Shown piece after piece: positions 12,540 to 25,414 of a stretch of DNA of 64,000 nt. The notes below the pieces were generated by a model that had not been told where the DNA came from, searched no databases, and worked only from the letters and a program-made list of their open reading frames with translations. The stretch lies in the NCBI RefSeq assembly GCF_021130785.1, contig NW_025777949.1, positions 62,001 to 126,000 of the forward strand, in the 5' to 3' direction. Origin of the DNA: Homalodisca vitripennis. Lineage: Eukaryota; Arthropoda; Insecta; Hemiptera; Cicadellidae. Position numbers and translations under genes: made by a program. Position 1 is the first letter of the stretch. Each line of letters begins with the position of its first letter.

Positions 12540-13519
12540 TTGTCTAAAAATGTATGCAGACCATCTACATTTCTGTGTTTGCGTGCAGCAGAGTAAACAT
12601 TTATATATGCAAGTTGACTTATAATATTAAAGGGAACTGATACAGTGTTATGTTACATCACCATAATAAACTGTAGTCAAAGAGAGCCAATTTGCTCTGA
12701 ATACGTATATAACCTATAGTTTCTATAACAAATAAAGAAATTTACCCTGAGTTAAATATGGATTATTACTCAGGAATCTTTTTGGACAGGAGGGTATGAA
12801 AACGGTAGAAAATATTAAGTTATAATATTTTCTCTAGTACTACCTTTCACAGCAACATGTAGTAAATATAAATTAAATGAGCGTCATATGTAGGTTCTTC
12901 AAGTGGTGACTTTCAGCTTCATTATATAATGTTCTGACTTATCAAGTTAGTATTTCACAATTAGAATTGAAAAAACTCAATTTTTTAATTAAAGCAGAGG
13001 AAACCTTTAATTCAACTTTCACACATTACGTTTTATAACTGACAAATTTAGAGAAAATCCTGTTTTCTTATTGTGAGCTCAAATCTTGCTGTAAAAAATT
13101 AACAAATTATCTGGTATTGAAAATAGAACCTAAATGTTTATTTTTATGGATTCAGGAAAATTTGGTTAAAAGAATACTCTATTAGATGAAAATAAAGATC
13201 AAATACTCTAATGCATTACAACCCCTTACGTATATTTTTTTGATCATAATTTTCCTACCATATGTTTTCTTGTCCCTCGGTAACTGTTATACTCTGGAGA
13301 TAATATTTTCCAACCAATGATTTCAGCGCTTTTTAAATTTTATCTTCATCGAAACACTACATTGTTAACCCATTTGTATCCTGGCAGAATGCCTAGCTTA
13401 TTTAAAATCTCAAACTTTATTATATTTCTTATATTATACGATGCTACAAAGAAATATACTCTTAATTCGAAGGTTTCTTTCATAACAAATTAATAATGAT
13501 GGGACCCAAGTTCTAATAA
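12540..13519. other. AT-rich non-coding stretch
   Basis: No supported gene or repeat. Confidence 0.6.
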
Positions 13520-13622
13520 CATAGCTGAGTGACTCACTTATTGTGGTCATAGGTTTCACTGTTCTGGGAAGCTATTTGGTGTTTACACCAAGTGTCGAGG
13601 GTTTTAATTCAACCCTGCTTAG
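13520..13622 (+). other. Decayed tRNA-like / SINE head
   Basis: TAGCTGAGTGACT at about 13522 resembles a polymerase III A box of a class II tRNA. GGGTTTTAATTCAACCC near 13599 resembles a B box with a paired T arm. The spacing is that of a Ser/Leu-type tRNA with a long variable arm. I could not fold a complete cloverleaf, so a pseudo-tRNA or SINE head is more likely than a working tRNA gene. Confidence 0.35.
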
Positions 13623-15060
13623 AGAATATAATTAATGGAGTATACATAGAATGATTAGATTTTAATAAATTAGGTGTTAGATTAACTCTAAAAATAAAAA
13701 AAATTAAAAAAGTTAAAAAATTTTAAATTGATATTTTTCAACCAAAAATTCCTCCGAATTCCCTTAAGAGAACATCTGAATCAAATATTCCTCAGGGTAT
13801 ATTAATGGCAATGTCTTCTTAACATAACTAATTGAGGTCTAAGCGTGTAAATTTTAAATTCCAACAAAGATACTAAATAATTAGATATCATATCCAATAC
13901 TTACTTATTTCAGTAACACAATAAAGTTTGTTCACTTCTTAAATTAGACTTTGAGTGACTGAGAGATCCATATTTATCATTGTTACGAGTTTGATGTCTC
14001 TTTGTCAACATTATTCATTAGTTGAGAAAGTTAAGTGGGTCATACTGCTTAAATTGTGACACATCGCTAAGGGAGCAGTTAATGAGTAATGTTGAAAGCA
14101 ACTTCTTCAAAGTTTTGTTCACAGCTTAATAGGATGCAAAATTAGGTACATCCTTGCTTTGTATTTTAATACTTAATTGACATATAAATATATATATGTA
14201 TAAATAGTATTCTAAAATGACCCAAGAAAGGATTAAGCAATTTAATAATAATCGTAAAATATTAGTTAATACCGAATAAAACTTCCAATTTAATAACCGA
14301 AATAACAGCAGCTTATAAAAACGGTTAAATTTTACTATAATGTAAACTAAAAATAGGATGGGAGTGCGTATGTAATTGTGCTGTATTGCTAAAATATTAA
14401 AACAACGTTTTAAAAAGATTCAGATTACACGATAATAAATTTGAATTAATTATATATAGAATGAAATACTGAAAAGTTACCCAATTTACCAAATTTTAAA
14501 ATAAATATTTGAAATGACCCTTTCGTTTACCTTCATAGGAATAAAAGGTTTCCAAATATAGAAAGTAACAAAAATACTTTAGCTACTAAAATACATGTTA
14601 CTTAAGCTAATAAAATTGATTAGAATCATAAATTTATACTTACGTTATATGTATATGTGGTTTAATGCATGTGCTACTAACCGTATCTTAATTCTAATTG
14701 TTTTTTGTTTAGTAAAAAGATTTAGTCAAAATATAGCAATGTTAAAAATTTCCTATAATGTTTTCTATGGAGAATATATAACACACTTTAACAAGGCAAC
14801 AAACCGATCTCAGAATTTGGTTCTGTTCACTCCTTCACTGTTAAAATATAAAACTACGAAGTTTTAATTTAGAAGGACAAATGTAATGGACTTTCGGTAC
14901 ATAAAGTATGAATAAAACTATCACTAACTAAAAATCCATCAGAATTAGTTGCTTTCTCTCACGAACGTATTCCGAACTACTTAAAGCAGATGGTTAAGAA
15001 GACCTGAAACCATTCTTATTGCAAATTGTTCCATTGACCTGTTTATCGATTTATTTATTG
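13623..15060. other. AT-rich non-coding stretch
   Basis: An AAAT/TTAAAA-rich low-complexity patch lies at 13690-13735. The 90-residue frame at 14595-14867 is AT-biased and resembles no family, so I do not call it. Confidence 0.55.
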
Positions 15061-15084
15061 GCTAAACATTATATAAGCATAACA

Positions 15085-15400
15085 TTTCTTTCCAGTCTGT
15101 CCGATTTTCCGTCTATCTGACTACCTATCTGCCTATCTGGACAAAATCTCAAAAACAATCTGAAATGTGGCCTTGAAATTTTGCAAGAAATGTTATTGCC
15201 ACAAATAAGTCCAATGATGGTGCATGCCAGCCCATGGAATTTAGCTGAGCACTTTCTTCTTTGGTCTTACTGGTAACCACTTTGGCAAAGAGAGCAATTT
15301 AAATATAAATTAATTTGTACAGAGACATTGCGACACGATGTAGCCATAATATCATATTCATAAAGCTAAATACTTAAAATTGTAACCTTACAATGTAACC
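15085..15400 (+). repeat. Interspersed repeat family R1 copy
   Basis: A CTATCTGACTACCTATCTGC run, then AAAATCTCAAAAACAATCTG, CTTGAAATTTTGC, and a block with CCCATGGAATTTAGCTGAGC. The same order of blocks occurs at 22.64, 51.98 and 58.72 kb and, in part, at 46.68 kb. It is an old, unclassified family. Confidence 0.6.
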
Positions 15401-15405
15401 TTGAA

Positions 15406-16190
15406 GTGACACTGGTATGTCATGCTCATTTTCTTTATTTCGATTTCTTGGTATTCACAAAAAAACACATATATAGTCCAGCTAGAGTTCGAACCTGTCT
15501 GAAGCATTCAATATTCGCTTTCCCACATTCTCAAAAAGTAGAGGTTTGTTGTAGTCACCTCCCGTGGTCAGTGACTCATAGTTATCTTTCCTCTCTTGTA
15601 TGTGCCCTCCAGATGTTTGGTATTCTGCCTCTGTGATTTTCCTAACTTTTGATAATTTCAAAGACACAAACCTAAAGATTACCATAATCGATATCGAACA
15701 ATAACTTCACATATTCCCCCCACCCCCACCGACCTCTCTCGCAGGTTACCGCTCTACGATAATTGAGTCAAGGCATTAACGCCCTTCACTGCTTTTGAGT
15801 TTTTTTCTCATGATTCGGATCGGCCTAGTGTTCCATTTCTCCGTGAACCGTTATCTCTCGATTCCAAACATATTGAAAGGCATAAGGCTTGCATTCACGA
15901 GGACAGTAGACTACCAGACAGTCGGGTATCCCCAGGAGGGTTCTCTCTGTCTGGTGTATATGTACCAGTGGAGCCTATGTTAGGTATAGAATTTAAACTG
16001 TGTTATTTCTATCTGAACAACCCCATGGAGTTTCTGGAGCGGAACGTCCCTACGCTTAAATTTAGAGATATGGAGCTAAAGGGCCAACTTTGCTCTAGTT
16101 GGGAGGTTTTCTGCCCATTATTCTTTCATGTTTCACCTTCAATTAGGAAGCAGAACAGTCATTTTAGGACCTAGTGCAGTGAGAGTTTGG
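15406..16190 (+). other. GC-elevated remnant with B-box-like sites
   Basis: Composition is clearly different from the surrounding DNA. On the minus strand, GGTTCGAACTC at 15496-15486 and GTAGAGCGGTAACC near 15760-15747 look like polymerase III boxes, but they are in the wrong mutual order for one tRNA. On the plus strand, a 44-base block from about 15928 (containing CCCAGGAGGGTTC) matches 21.4 kb in inverse orientation. A C-rich run lies at 15715-15730. It is an old composite repeat and I cannot name the class. Confidence 0.35.
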
Positions 16191-18023
16191 TAATATTTTC
16201 GTTTTAAACAGAATCAACTTATACTACTAAGTATTCAGTAGCTACTAAGAAAGCACTCGTCTCTTGAACTTCATACGTAAATAAAATGTAAAATAAAATG
16301 TGTATAGAGGTTTTTAATTTATAGAATAATGTGAATTTATTTATTTTTATTATAATTGAAGTGAACTGAAAACACAATGTAGCCTTAACTTAATGTGGCC
16401 GATAAATTATTAATTTTTAATTTTCTTTACTGTTGAACTGTTGTTCCTGAAGCAGTTTGCCCAACTATAGTTCCATTTTATATGTGCGCAACCATAATTT
16501 CACCCACCTTCCCAGATGAAACAATGAACATCTAATACTAGTTTATGCATAGACTTCAGAGTAAAATAACATTATCTCTTAATAGGTACACAACTCAAAA
16601 TAAATTGCCTATACAATTAAATGTAACATGATAATTAGCCTTAGTCATTCATTTTACATTGTTTCAATTCCTTCCGTTTCAATTAGACATCATAATAAAT
16701 CGTGTCATAAGAAACTATAAAATGTAATATTATATGTGTTCTAGAAGTCTATCTAAATCTGCGTTCCAAAGGAAATAAGCTAACTTTTTACATAGATAAT
16801 AAATTGTTTATGCAATCAAAATGGAAAACAGTTTAAAACTTATAAAAACTGGAATCACAATCTACATAATGAGGATAGTAAATACGAAATGAATGTTTTA
16901 AGATAAAATATTTGTTTTAATGTAATTATCACAATAGTTCAATGCCTTTACAGTGGAGTTTGCTCTCAAAGACTTCAACGTAATTGCGAAAATTCCAGCC
17001 ACACATACCTTTAGCAGCTTCACTGTGATTCACAGGTTCTTATCTATTGAATTACATTCCCTCTAAAGTACGTCCTCTTAGTAAACATATATCGAAATAG
17101 TTGATCATCCATACTGCACGGAACTTAAATAAAGCCCATGCATTTTGATTTACTGATTCGAAAATAAAACTTCGTTAGTGTTATGTATTGAAATAAACAT
17201 ATTCTTCAAAATGGATTTTGAATCTATCACAGGACTTTACCGAGCATACATTGGTATGATACGTATTATTTTTCAAAACAGTTAAAAAGAAGTTTTATAA
17301 TATCTGTAAACATTTTATTGCGATATTTTTAAATTTTATGATACCGGTAATTACAAACGAGCGTCGCGTAATAGGATTCGATCAGGCTGCATTCAATATT
17401 TTTAGGCTATAGCTATTTCATTCTCACGAATGTTATAGACAGTCATCCAGAAAAGAAATGTTTATATGATTCGGCAGACAAAAATAAATTGTGCCATATG
17501 ACATGTTTTTGTTGCCATCATGTTTAACTATATAAAAAATACACATTGTCTGCTAACGGTCAGCCTAATCCCAGAGAGTGACCATAGAATTTAGTGTTGC
17601 TTCTATCTTTTCGAAATTTTATGCGGAAAGAGTCGGAAATAAAATATATTAGGGTTCTAATATGATGTGCTTCGCTAAAGATCCACCAACTCATCAAAAA
17701 TATAATTCTGCGTGTGATAACTGACAATCGAATATCACGAATAGTTTTAGATAAGTGATAAGAGGAGGCATAAAGCCAGCGTAGGCTCTAAAACATTTCC
17801 TTTACATTTACTTGGCCTTGTCCCTATCACCGTGGAAGATGTATATCAAACCACGTACAATAAACAGCCCAACCTTTCTTCCCTCAAAGAGAGAATGCTT
17901 TAGTACTTTGTTTCTCTCACTGTCGAGGCTTATTTACAGTCAGTGAACTATAGTAGTAAAACTTGTATAACCGTCATTATAAATTATTGTTGTGAATACG
18001 AAATTTTACGTACAAACTTTCAA
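16191..18023. other. AT-rich non-coding stretch
   Basis: No supported gene. Nothing beyond short A/T runs. Confidence 0.6.
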
Positions 18024-18945
18024 CCTTACAGATAAAATCACAAAGTTTTCATAAAAAAGTTCTATTTTCAAACAGAGAGCAAGATATTAAAAAAAATTAT
18101 ATTATTAAATTATTAATATTAATTTAATATAATTTAGTATTTAAATTTGGTTAAATAACCAAATTAAATACATCATTTTCGTGTAATTAAAATAAACGTG
18201 CACATAATGGTAATGTCTTATGGATAGTTATACAACGTATTACACTTAAATGGAATTTAATGATAGAGTTCAATATTAGGACATCTACTGCATTTCAGAA
18301 TAATATTGAACTAAAATAATTCTACAGGATATCAGAAAATTCACATTATTTAAAAACATACAGGGATAACGTACAGGTGAGGTTGTTGTGGAGTTATTTT
18401 TTAAAACTTTTCGCTTCCTGTTTTTCTTATTCGCTTTTTAGTCCTCAGTGTGTTATACAATACAGATGTACTGTAGAAGGTGTCCATAAATTAGTCAATT
18501 AAATCTTTTAATCATTTGTCTTGTCAGGTGGAAATAAGAAAAAACGTTGGGTTAAATTACAGTAAAATGTTTATTAGTTTACTGTTTTTAATGCTTTTGG
18601 GGATGAGAAAATTAATTTTTTAGATAGCAAACATATTGCAATAATAGTTTTCGTTATAGAGAGTAAGAAACGAGTTGTATAGATTACAGTGTGATTCAGA
18701 TTATTATAATTAAAACAATTAATAGGATGTCCTATGTGTGTACCAGAATGCCAATGTGCAATTATAATCTGTCAATGTTGCATTTAACAACTGAACCTCC
18801 TTGCGTCCTTAAACATACACACGGGCAGACAGATGGTAATATAAGCTAGATTGTACTATACGTCATATGACGTGACTTATTTATTTTGACCTTAAAAATC
18901 AAATAACGTGACGGTTGATAGATTAATGTATGGTCACCCTGTATA
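18024..18945 (+). repeat. Dispersed repeat R2, copy 1 (with MITE-like unit)
   Basis: From about 18024 (CCTTACAGATAAAATCACAA) to at least 18837 (CACGGGCAGACAGATGG) this is collinear with 63.23-64.00 kb in the same orientation, differing by scattered substitutions and indels. Copy 1 has an extra AT-rich palindromic run at about 18085-18165 that copy 2 lacks. The right side contains a unit with terminal inverted repeats (18472-18945). No coding capacity. Confidence 0.85.
18472..18945 (+). mobile_element. MITE-like unit with imperfect terminal inverted repeats
   Basis: The left end GGTGTCCATAAATTAGTC and the reverse complement of the right end, GGTGACCATACATTAATC, match at 15 of 18 positions. 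The outermost bases resemble TATACAGGGTG, a common end of insect DNA transposons. The unit is about 474 bp with no transposase, as expected of a MITE. The same left end occurs at 63.64 kb. Confidence 0.5.
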
Positions 18946-20999
18946 GTGCTATGATGTAGGCAGTTATTGTTTCTAAATACCTGATTTTATAATTTAAATT
19001 CTGGATTGCTGTGTGGACTTCAATGAGTAAAATATATTAAAGTGTACCATAGGTCATCTAGTTCTCGTTAAAACAAGAATAATGTTTTTGTTATTTCGTA
19101 TCACTTACGAAACGTCACCACTTACCTTAATTTACAACGTCGTTATTTGAACATTTGTGGGAAACAGGAGCGTTATTCTACGCTCCAGTTTCTAGTCAAG
19201 GATGTATTCCAAAATTCAAATTTGTGCACTTATTATGGAGAAACCCTTAAGAAAGAATAATTTAATTTACAATAAATTAAGATTAGTTATATACCAATAT
19301 TATATAAGTGATACTTCTTGATATTTTCCCATGAGCAATGTTTGCCCACCTTTATTACCATTACTGAATTACATGATTTAGCAATAGAGGCTTGCGTGTG
19401 ACACAAAACACGTCACGTGACTTATCACCCCACACATTGCAGCAGGTCGGCCTATATTTGTCGAGAACATACATGTCAGCCAACGTTGTCAAGAATGAAT
19501 CATCCTATCTTGCCGTTATTTCTCTATAAAGAAATTTCCATGTATCACTGAATAAATCTATTAATTTTTATTTATTCGGGGGACCAATAAAACACTACTT
19601 ATAAATAATATATTCTAGGACAGTCCCAGAAGGATTGACATGATTCTGCACATTCTTATCTACAAGATTTACCAATTTTAAAATATTTGGCTTCAAACAA
19701 GCTTTAAAATGAGCATCAGTTAACGTATGTTTACATTTCAAAATGTCAAGATTTGCATCCATGACCCTGTTATTCCAGCAACACCCTTTAAATTGAAACG
19801 GATAAAACAAATTATATTAGATAGCCGATAAATTTTGGGAAAATCATACTGAAGTTTTTGTGCTAGTTCTAGCTCATACCGTTCTCATTATACTGATAGT
19901 AGGCGGGTGGTATGGGACACTCTGTGTGTCATCATTGTTTAAATCAACTGGTGTACAATATTTTCCAGGAAGTCTTTGATGGGAAAAGGAGGTTTTGAGG
20001 GTTGAGATGTTTCACATGTCCCGATTTCAGATGAGTATAATATTGATTTAAACTTATTCATATTAAAAACTTACGCTGTCAACACTATTATTTTCATAAA
20101 ACCAAACATAAAACTAATAAAAATACAAAATTACAAATATTATGGTAGGTAGGTGGATTAAAAATTCCATTAATTGTGTTGGAATAAGCAACATAATAGG
20201 AAATATTTTATAATCCTAGTATTGAAATCAATTCCCTCGAAGACTGTAAATACATAATATTGTATTCAGTAGTATGGGGGAAATTCTCCTATTTTCCAGT
20301 ATGTGATGGATTGCCACTACAGAATCTAATGTCACTGCGTTCAGTGGAAACGTGATTATATCTCGACATTAATATTGAACTATTAAAATTTTACATACAT
20401 AATGGAAATAATTTAGTAGTTACAAAAGTTCTAAAAGACACAAAAATAGTTAAATCGATGATTATGTCATACCTAGGTTCAAATGTTAGCTGGAATAGAA
20501 CAATTTTTCCATAGTTACCACATATCCACACAAAAATTATACACATACTATAATTTGTTAAAATTAACGACTTTTATTTATAACTAATTGGTAAACACTG
20601 AAGAGTGTCATATGCAAGAATTCTATACATTTAACGTCACTGGACAGAGGGCGCTTTTACCTTACCTACGACCTGTGTTTGTGTGTCTTACACGACTAAA
20701 TGCCTACCAGAGTCTATATTTGACTGTTTTCAATAAGGTTCGATCAAAGATTTTATAATGTTTGAAGTAGAGATAACGATTTATTCATGGAGTATATAAA
20801 TAATTAAATGGAAACTTACCTGAAGAAGATAACAATGCCCAGTAAAGTTTAGAACAGCCTAATGCATATTTTCATCATGGATCACATCGAATATGAAATT
20901 CAAATATGCTTATGCTTTAAATATTCTTAACAGATATTCGTGGCCAATACATCTTTTTTGACAACTAATTGAGACTTAAGCTTAGTCCAAAAAGGATCT
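18946..20999. other. AT-rich non-coding stretch
   Basis: A somewhat GC-richer patch at 19390-19460 contains CACGTCACGTGACTTATCAC. The 71-residue minus-strand frame at 19595-19810 resembles no family. Nothing else seen. Confidence 0.55.
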
Positions 21000-21475
21000 A
21001 TTCACTTGTTTACAGAGCAACAGGATATTCTAGATGTGTATCGCTGAGGGTAGGGGACGCCTCCTGTCGAGATCGACGAAGAAATATTTTGGGGATTATT
21101 CTCAATTATCGGCAAGGATAGGGTATTTCTCAACCAGCCTCTCCAGTCAAAATAGGCATGGGATGGCAGCCCCTTATGCCTAGGCAAACAAGAACCTTTG
21201 ACGCTTAGGGAACCTCACCATCTCCAACACTCATCTCCCGTAATAGACTAAACCTATCGAAATACCCTTGCGCCCCAATATCTCGACATTCCCGGTTTGT
21301 AATGTGTCTCTACAGGACATCCATAGTATTGCTGACATAAAAGTGACAAAAAAGTTTTTGCTGTACCCCGTTTAGGTTGAACTGGGAGGTATAAACCAGC
21401 AAGATGTGAACCCTCCTGGGAAATACACCTGTTAGTCACGTAGCGCAGCGTAATGTTGAACTCCAAAATAGTCCC
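21000..21475 (-). other. GC-elevated remnant, inverted relative of 15.9 kb
   Basis: On the minus strand the block starting at about 21421 (CCCAGGAGGGTTC) aligns over about 44 bases with plus-strand 15928-15971. Two short minus-strand frames (21466-21254 and 21187-21002) have balanced composition but no domain I can name. Likely a decayed mobile element whose other copy lies at 15.4-16.2 kb. Confidence 0.4.
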
Positions 21476-22630
21476 TTATTAAACAAGGTTTTAAAATGAG
21501 CTTTCAATTTATTTATAAACAAGGTGCATAGTACAAATTTTTACATTACTTTAGATCAATAGTTTCTTTCGACAAATTACGATTTTTAAGATACACATGA
21601 TATTTTATATATTTGTCTTTTTTACTTACAAATAAAGCTCACACAGAGCATGTAAAAATAGAATTAGTAATACAATATTTTCATTTCTGCACTAAACAAT
21701 TAGTATTGGACTAATCTCGCGGTACTCATGGCAAAGTAAGGTGTTGTTATTCTAGAACTATAGAAGTTAGGAAATGATAAGGGTGTATAAAACCTGAATA
21801 AGATCACAACTCTATTTCACAGATGGTTCTTGAAGTATTTCCGTGGTTTCCAGAGACAAAGATCCCGCCTCGGATCTCGAGGGTTGTGTAGTTACACTCT
21901 ACTGAGCGCATTCACTTTAGGGCTTTCATTTAAACTAAACTGGACTATGTATTTAATTAAAAATTTCAATTACATTTTTAAATTAACTCATTTTTACTGT
22001 ACGTGGAAGATGTTTTATATTATGGCTAATACGTTTTTCTACGTTCGGTGTGACTTTTACACATAGCTATAGACATTTGTACATAGATAGTTCTGTAACG
22101 TATCCAAACAAATGACAAGTTTTCAAACCTACTTGGTGAAAATAATTATAGCACTTATCTTAACGATTATTGTTATTCGTAGCAAAGTTTCCAACAATAA
22201 TATTTTGGTTATAATATCCTTACTTAGTCAATGAAGAAAATGTTATATTCAACATTTTCCATGGCAATATGCAACTAAGAGTTTCTGGTGGCGAATATGT
22301 TATGCACTGTTTAATAAATACCTAGATTTTTAGACTAATTTTTTATATTTTAGTTTATTACAGACCACAAAAAGTTCACCTTTAACGTTTAAAAACAAAC
22401 TTTATAATGGAAGGTTAATGAAGCAAGTAAATACAGCAAGTGTTTTTGGGAGTGAAACAGACAGGATAATACACTGGCATTTTCCATTGCTTTCTCTACT
22501 TTGTATCACTAATAGCAATGAATTTAAAGATAATAATTTTTCTTCCACAGCTAATTTTTCTTGAATGTAAGGAATAAAATCCATCCTAACAATAATATGA
22601 TATTAAATAACTATAACATTTACCTTACAA
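21476..22630. other. AT-rich non-coding stretch
   Basis: A short GC-richer spot lies at 21835-21890. The 78-residue frame there is not recognisable. Nothing else. Confidence 0.55.
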
Positions 22631-22639
22631 GTATCCACT

Positions 22640-22930
22640 ATTTATTGATCGGAAACTTGTATTTCGGTCTGTCAATATGTCTATCTGTCTGCCTAATCGT
22701 ATGATGGCTTAAAAGACCCTGACCTATAAACTTGATATTTTGCTTGAAGGTTCAGATTAGCAAGGAGGAGTTAGATGATAGAGCATGTCACTCCATGGGA
22801 TTCAACGAGTGTTAGCAAATATTTTTAATTTGATTCTAGGGATAATGATGGAAATGAGAAAATAGCAAAATGTATAAGTGTATAAACTATCAGAATAAAA
22901 TAACATGAAACTTTATAATGTGACGTATTA
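22640..22930 (+). repeat. Interspersed repeat family R1 copy
   Basis: Same blocks as at 15.1 kb: TCTGTCAATATGTCTATCTG, ACTTGATATTTTGCTTG, CACTCCATGGGATTCAACGA, then GGAAATGAGAAAATAGC, which recurs at about 58860. Confidence 0.65.
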
Positions 22931-24509
22931 ACACATCTAGATTAGAATATTCATATAGTAATATTTAAAAAAGTAGAATGAAAGTTAATGTTAAAGTTTG
23001 GTGGCATGATGTGATTTCAGCGCATATTTCATCAAGCATATCCCTTCAATACTGGTGAGAATGGACCCAAGCAATACAGAGAACAAAGAGCACGACACAA
23101 CACACGTCACGCAAACCAGGAGGGATAAGGGATGGATTATGATTTAAGTCTATTTAGGTCTAGTCCTTAGTTTACCTATGGAGATGATTTAAACGCCTGT
23201 ATGTAATCTCTGATGCAACTCAGTTCACTGAATATAATTTAAATAAGCAAGAGCCTAAATCTTATTATAATTACAACCAGTGGAGATTGCAAATGCATTT
23301 CACGCAATAAAATCAGTCTATATTTTTAATATATTTAATTACCTGGGAAATACTATAGGCTTTTTTAATATTATTTGAGTCTGATTCATTACAATTTCTG
23401 ATAGGATTTTAGTTCTATTCATTTCGGTGTAGAGAACTGAAGTGGAAGTCAACACACATATTTTGAGCCACTGTGAGATGCAGTACTTACATTTACATTT
23501 TTTAATCTTTGCATAGAATAAAAAAGCCTTGTTATAAACAAAGTTATAGTATTTCAACTTAAGTGAGTACCGTAAGGTTTGATCGATGTCTCAACTAAAA
23601 CAGTATTGCAACCAATTTTGATACGTGGATAAGTGAGCTCTGTGTTAAATCCCCACAAGATTTAAGCGCACATATAACTAATGGCCAGTAAATTGCTATC
23701 AATGCTCCAGGCTTCCAGTGATGTAATGCCCAGAGCTAACCACCTGCTTCATGAATACAGTATTACTCTGCAATGTTATTAGTTGCTTCCTGATTCAATC
23801 ATTGAGTGAAAAATATCGAAAATGGCACCTACACATGCCCTTTTCCCTATGGTAATTTTTATCTGCCCAATATTGTATTTATAAAATATTTCATTAATTG
23901 ATTATAGATTTATTTTTAAACAGTATGAAAAATTAGAAGTAGGTAATTAACATAATGCTTTTAAAATAACTTACTTCGCATGCTTTTTAGATTCTTTTTC
24001 TTATTATTACTAACGTTTCATTATAAACGTATTTCGTAAAAGAAGTTGATAAAAAACTATGATAAACAAATTTGTAAACAAACTGAGTATTTAATATTTA
24101 AACATGTGTCATAGCTGGTAATGCATATACTAAAGAGTTCGGTAAAGATTTTATACATGTAATATTTTAAACTAAAAACACTTGTAATGAAGATATACGG
24201 CAATATATCGTTATATTCGCCTCTTGACTTTATATTAAGGTATACAAAATGTTTAAACTTCTGACAGAACATGACGTCAAACACAATTAGTTCCTAAGAA
24301 TTTAAAATTGAACAAAGATTAACATTATAATAAATAATTTACATTTAAAGATATTAAAATACTTCGATACAACTATCAATTTAATTAATTCAAAAAAGGG
24401 GTAAACTAATAGGTACAATAAAAACATCCATATTCATATACTTCAATCTATGGCTTTAATGAAGTACATGTAAAATAAAAACTAATACTTTAATATTTTT
24501 TGTATTATT
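22931..24509. other. AT-rich non-coding stretch
   Basis: No supported gene or repeat. Confidence 0.55.
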
Positions 24510-25414
24510 GAAGATCTGAAAGGCTCTCTGTCCGTTCGTGCGTCCTTCTACAATCTGTCTTCCAATCCGTGTAGGTAAAAACTGTCCATAGGTTTTGGAG
24601 ATTTGAAAATTGGTACATATTATTTTTGGTCCAAGAAAGACCCTTATTAATATTTGGGACAAAAAGGTCAAAGGTTATTAAATCCCAAACTAGCTAACTG
24701 CCCGTCCTGGATAGCTCTTAATATAAAGGCGATACAGACTTCAAACTTGATGCATAAATTCCTACTTGTCCAAGGATTAACTTTATTTATTTTTAGGACA
24801 AAAGAAAAAATGATAAACTGTCTGAGAGCCCGTACTTGATAAACCTTAGTATAAAGTTTATAAAGCTAACGAACTTGATGCATAGATTCCTACTTGCCCA
24901 AGGAGTAACTTTATTAAATTTTTGGACAAAAGGGATAATGATAAACTGCCTGAGAGCCCGTTACTTATAAAACCTTTATATACAGTTTATAAAGATGTCA
25001 AACTTGATACATAGATTCATATTTGTACCAGGAAACATATATTGATTTCTAGGACAAATGTTAAATGGATTTTTTGTCTGACTGCCTGTTCTGGATAACT
25101 CTTAATGTAAAGGCTATACATATGTTAAACTTGATTCATCGATTCAAATTTGTTCCAGGAAACATATATTGATTTCTAGGACAAATGTTAAATGGATTTT
25201 TTGTCTGACTGCCTGTTCTGGATAACTCTTAATGTAAAGGCTATACATATGTTAACTTGATTCATCGATTCAAATTTGTTCCAGGAAACATATATTGATT
25301 TCTAGGACAAATGTTAAATGGATTTTTTGTCTGACTGCCTGTTCTGGATAACTCTTAATGTAAAGGCTATACATATGTTAAACTTGATTCATCGATTCAA
25401 ATTTGTTCCAGGAA
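24510..25414. repeat. Minisatellite, ~127-bp unit, graded divergence
   Basis: Successive anchors (GGACAAA) lie at about 24657, 24796, 24924, 25052, 25179 and 25305, giving spacings of 139, 128, 128, 127 and 126. The last three units (25051-25177, 25178-25303, 25304-25414) are identical apart from a single missing A in the second, while the upstream units are strongly diverged. A still older unit may start near 24520. The array stops abruptly at GGAAGAGCTC. Confidence 0.93.

Noticed and set aside
13520..13622. Functional tRNA gene
   Set aside because: The A- and B-box-like strings are present, but the stems do not pair into a full cloverleaf. Kept only as a tRNA-like remnant.
15690..15770. 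tRNA gene on the minus strand
   Set aside because: The A-box-like and B-box-like strings are far apart and in the wrong order for one gene.
21002..21466. Reverse transcriptase motif (PQGG-like QEGS)
   Set aside because: The QEGS string is the only resemblance. No YADD box or other RT block follows.
24510..25414. CRISPR array
   Set aside because: The units are contiguous ~127-bp tandem copies with no spacer structure, and the DNA is eukaryotic.
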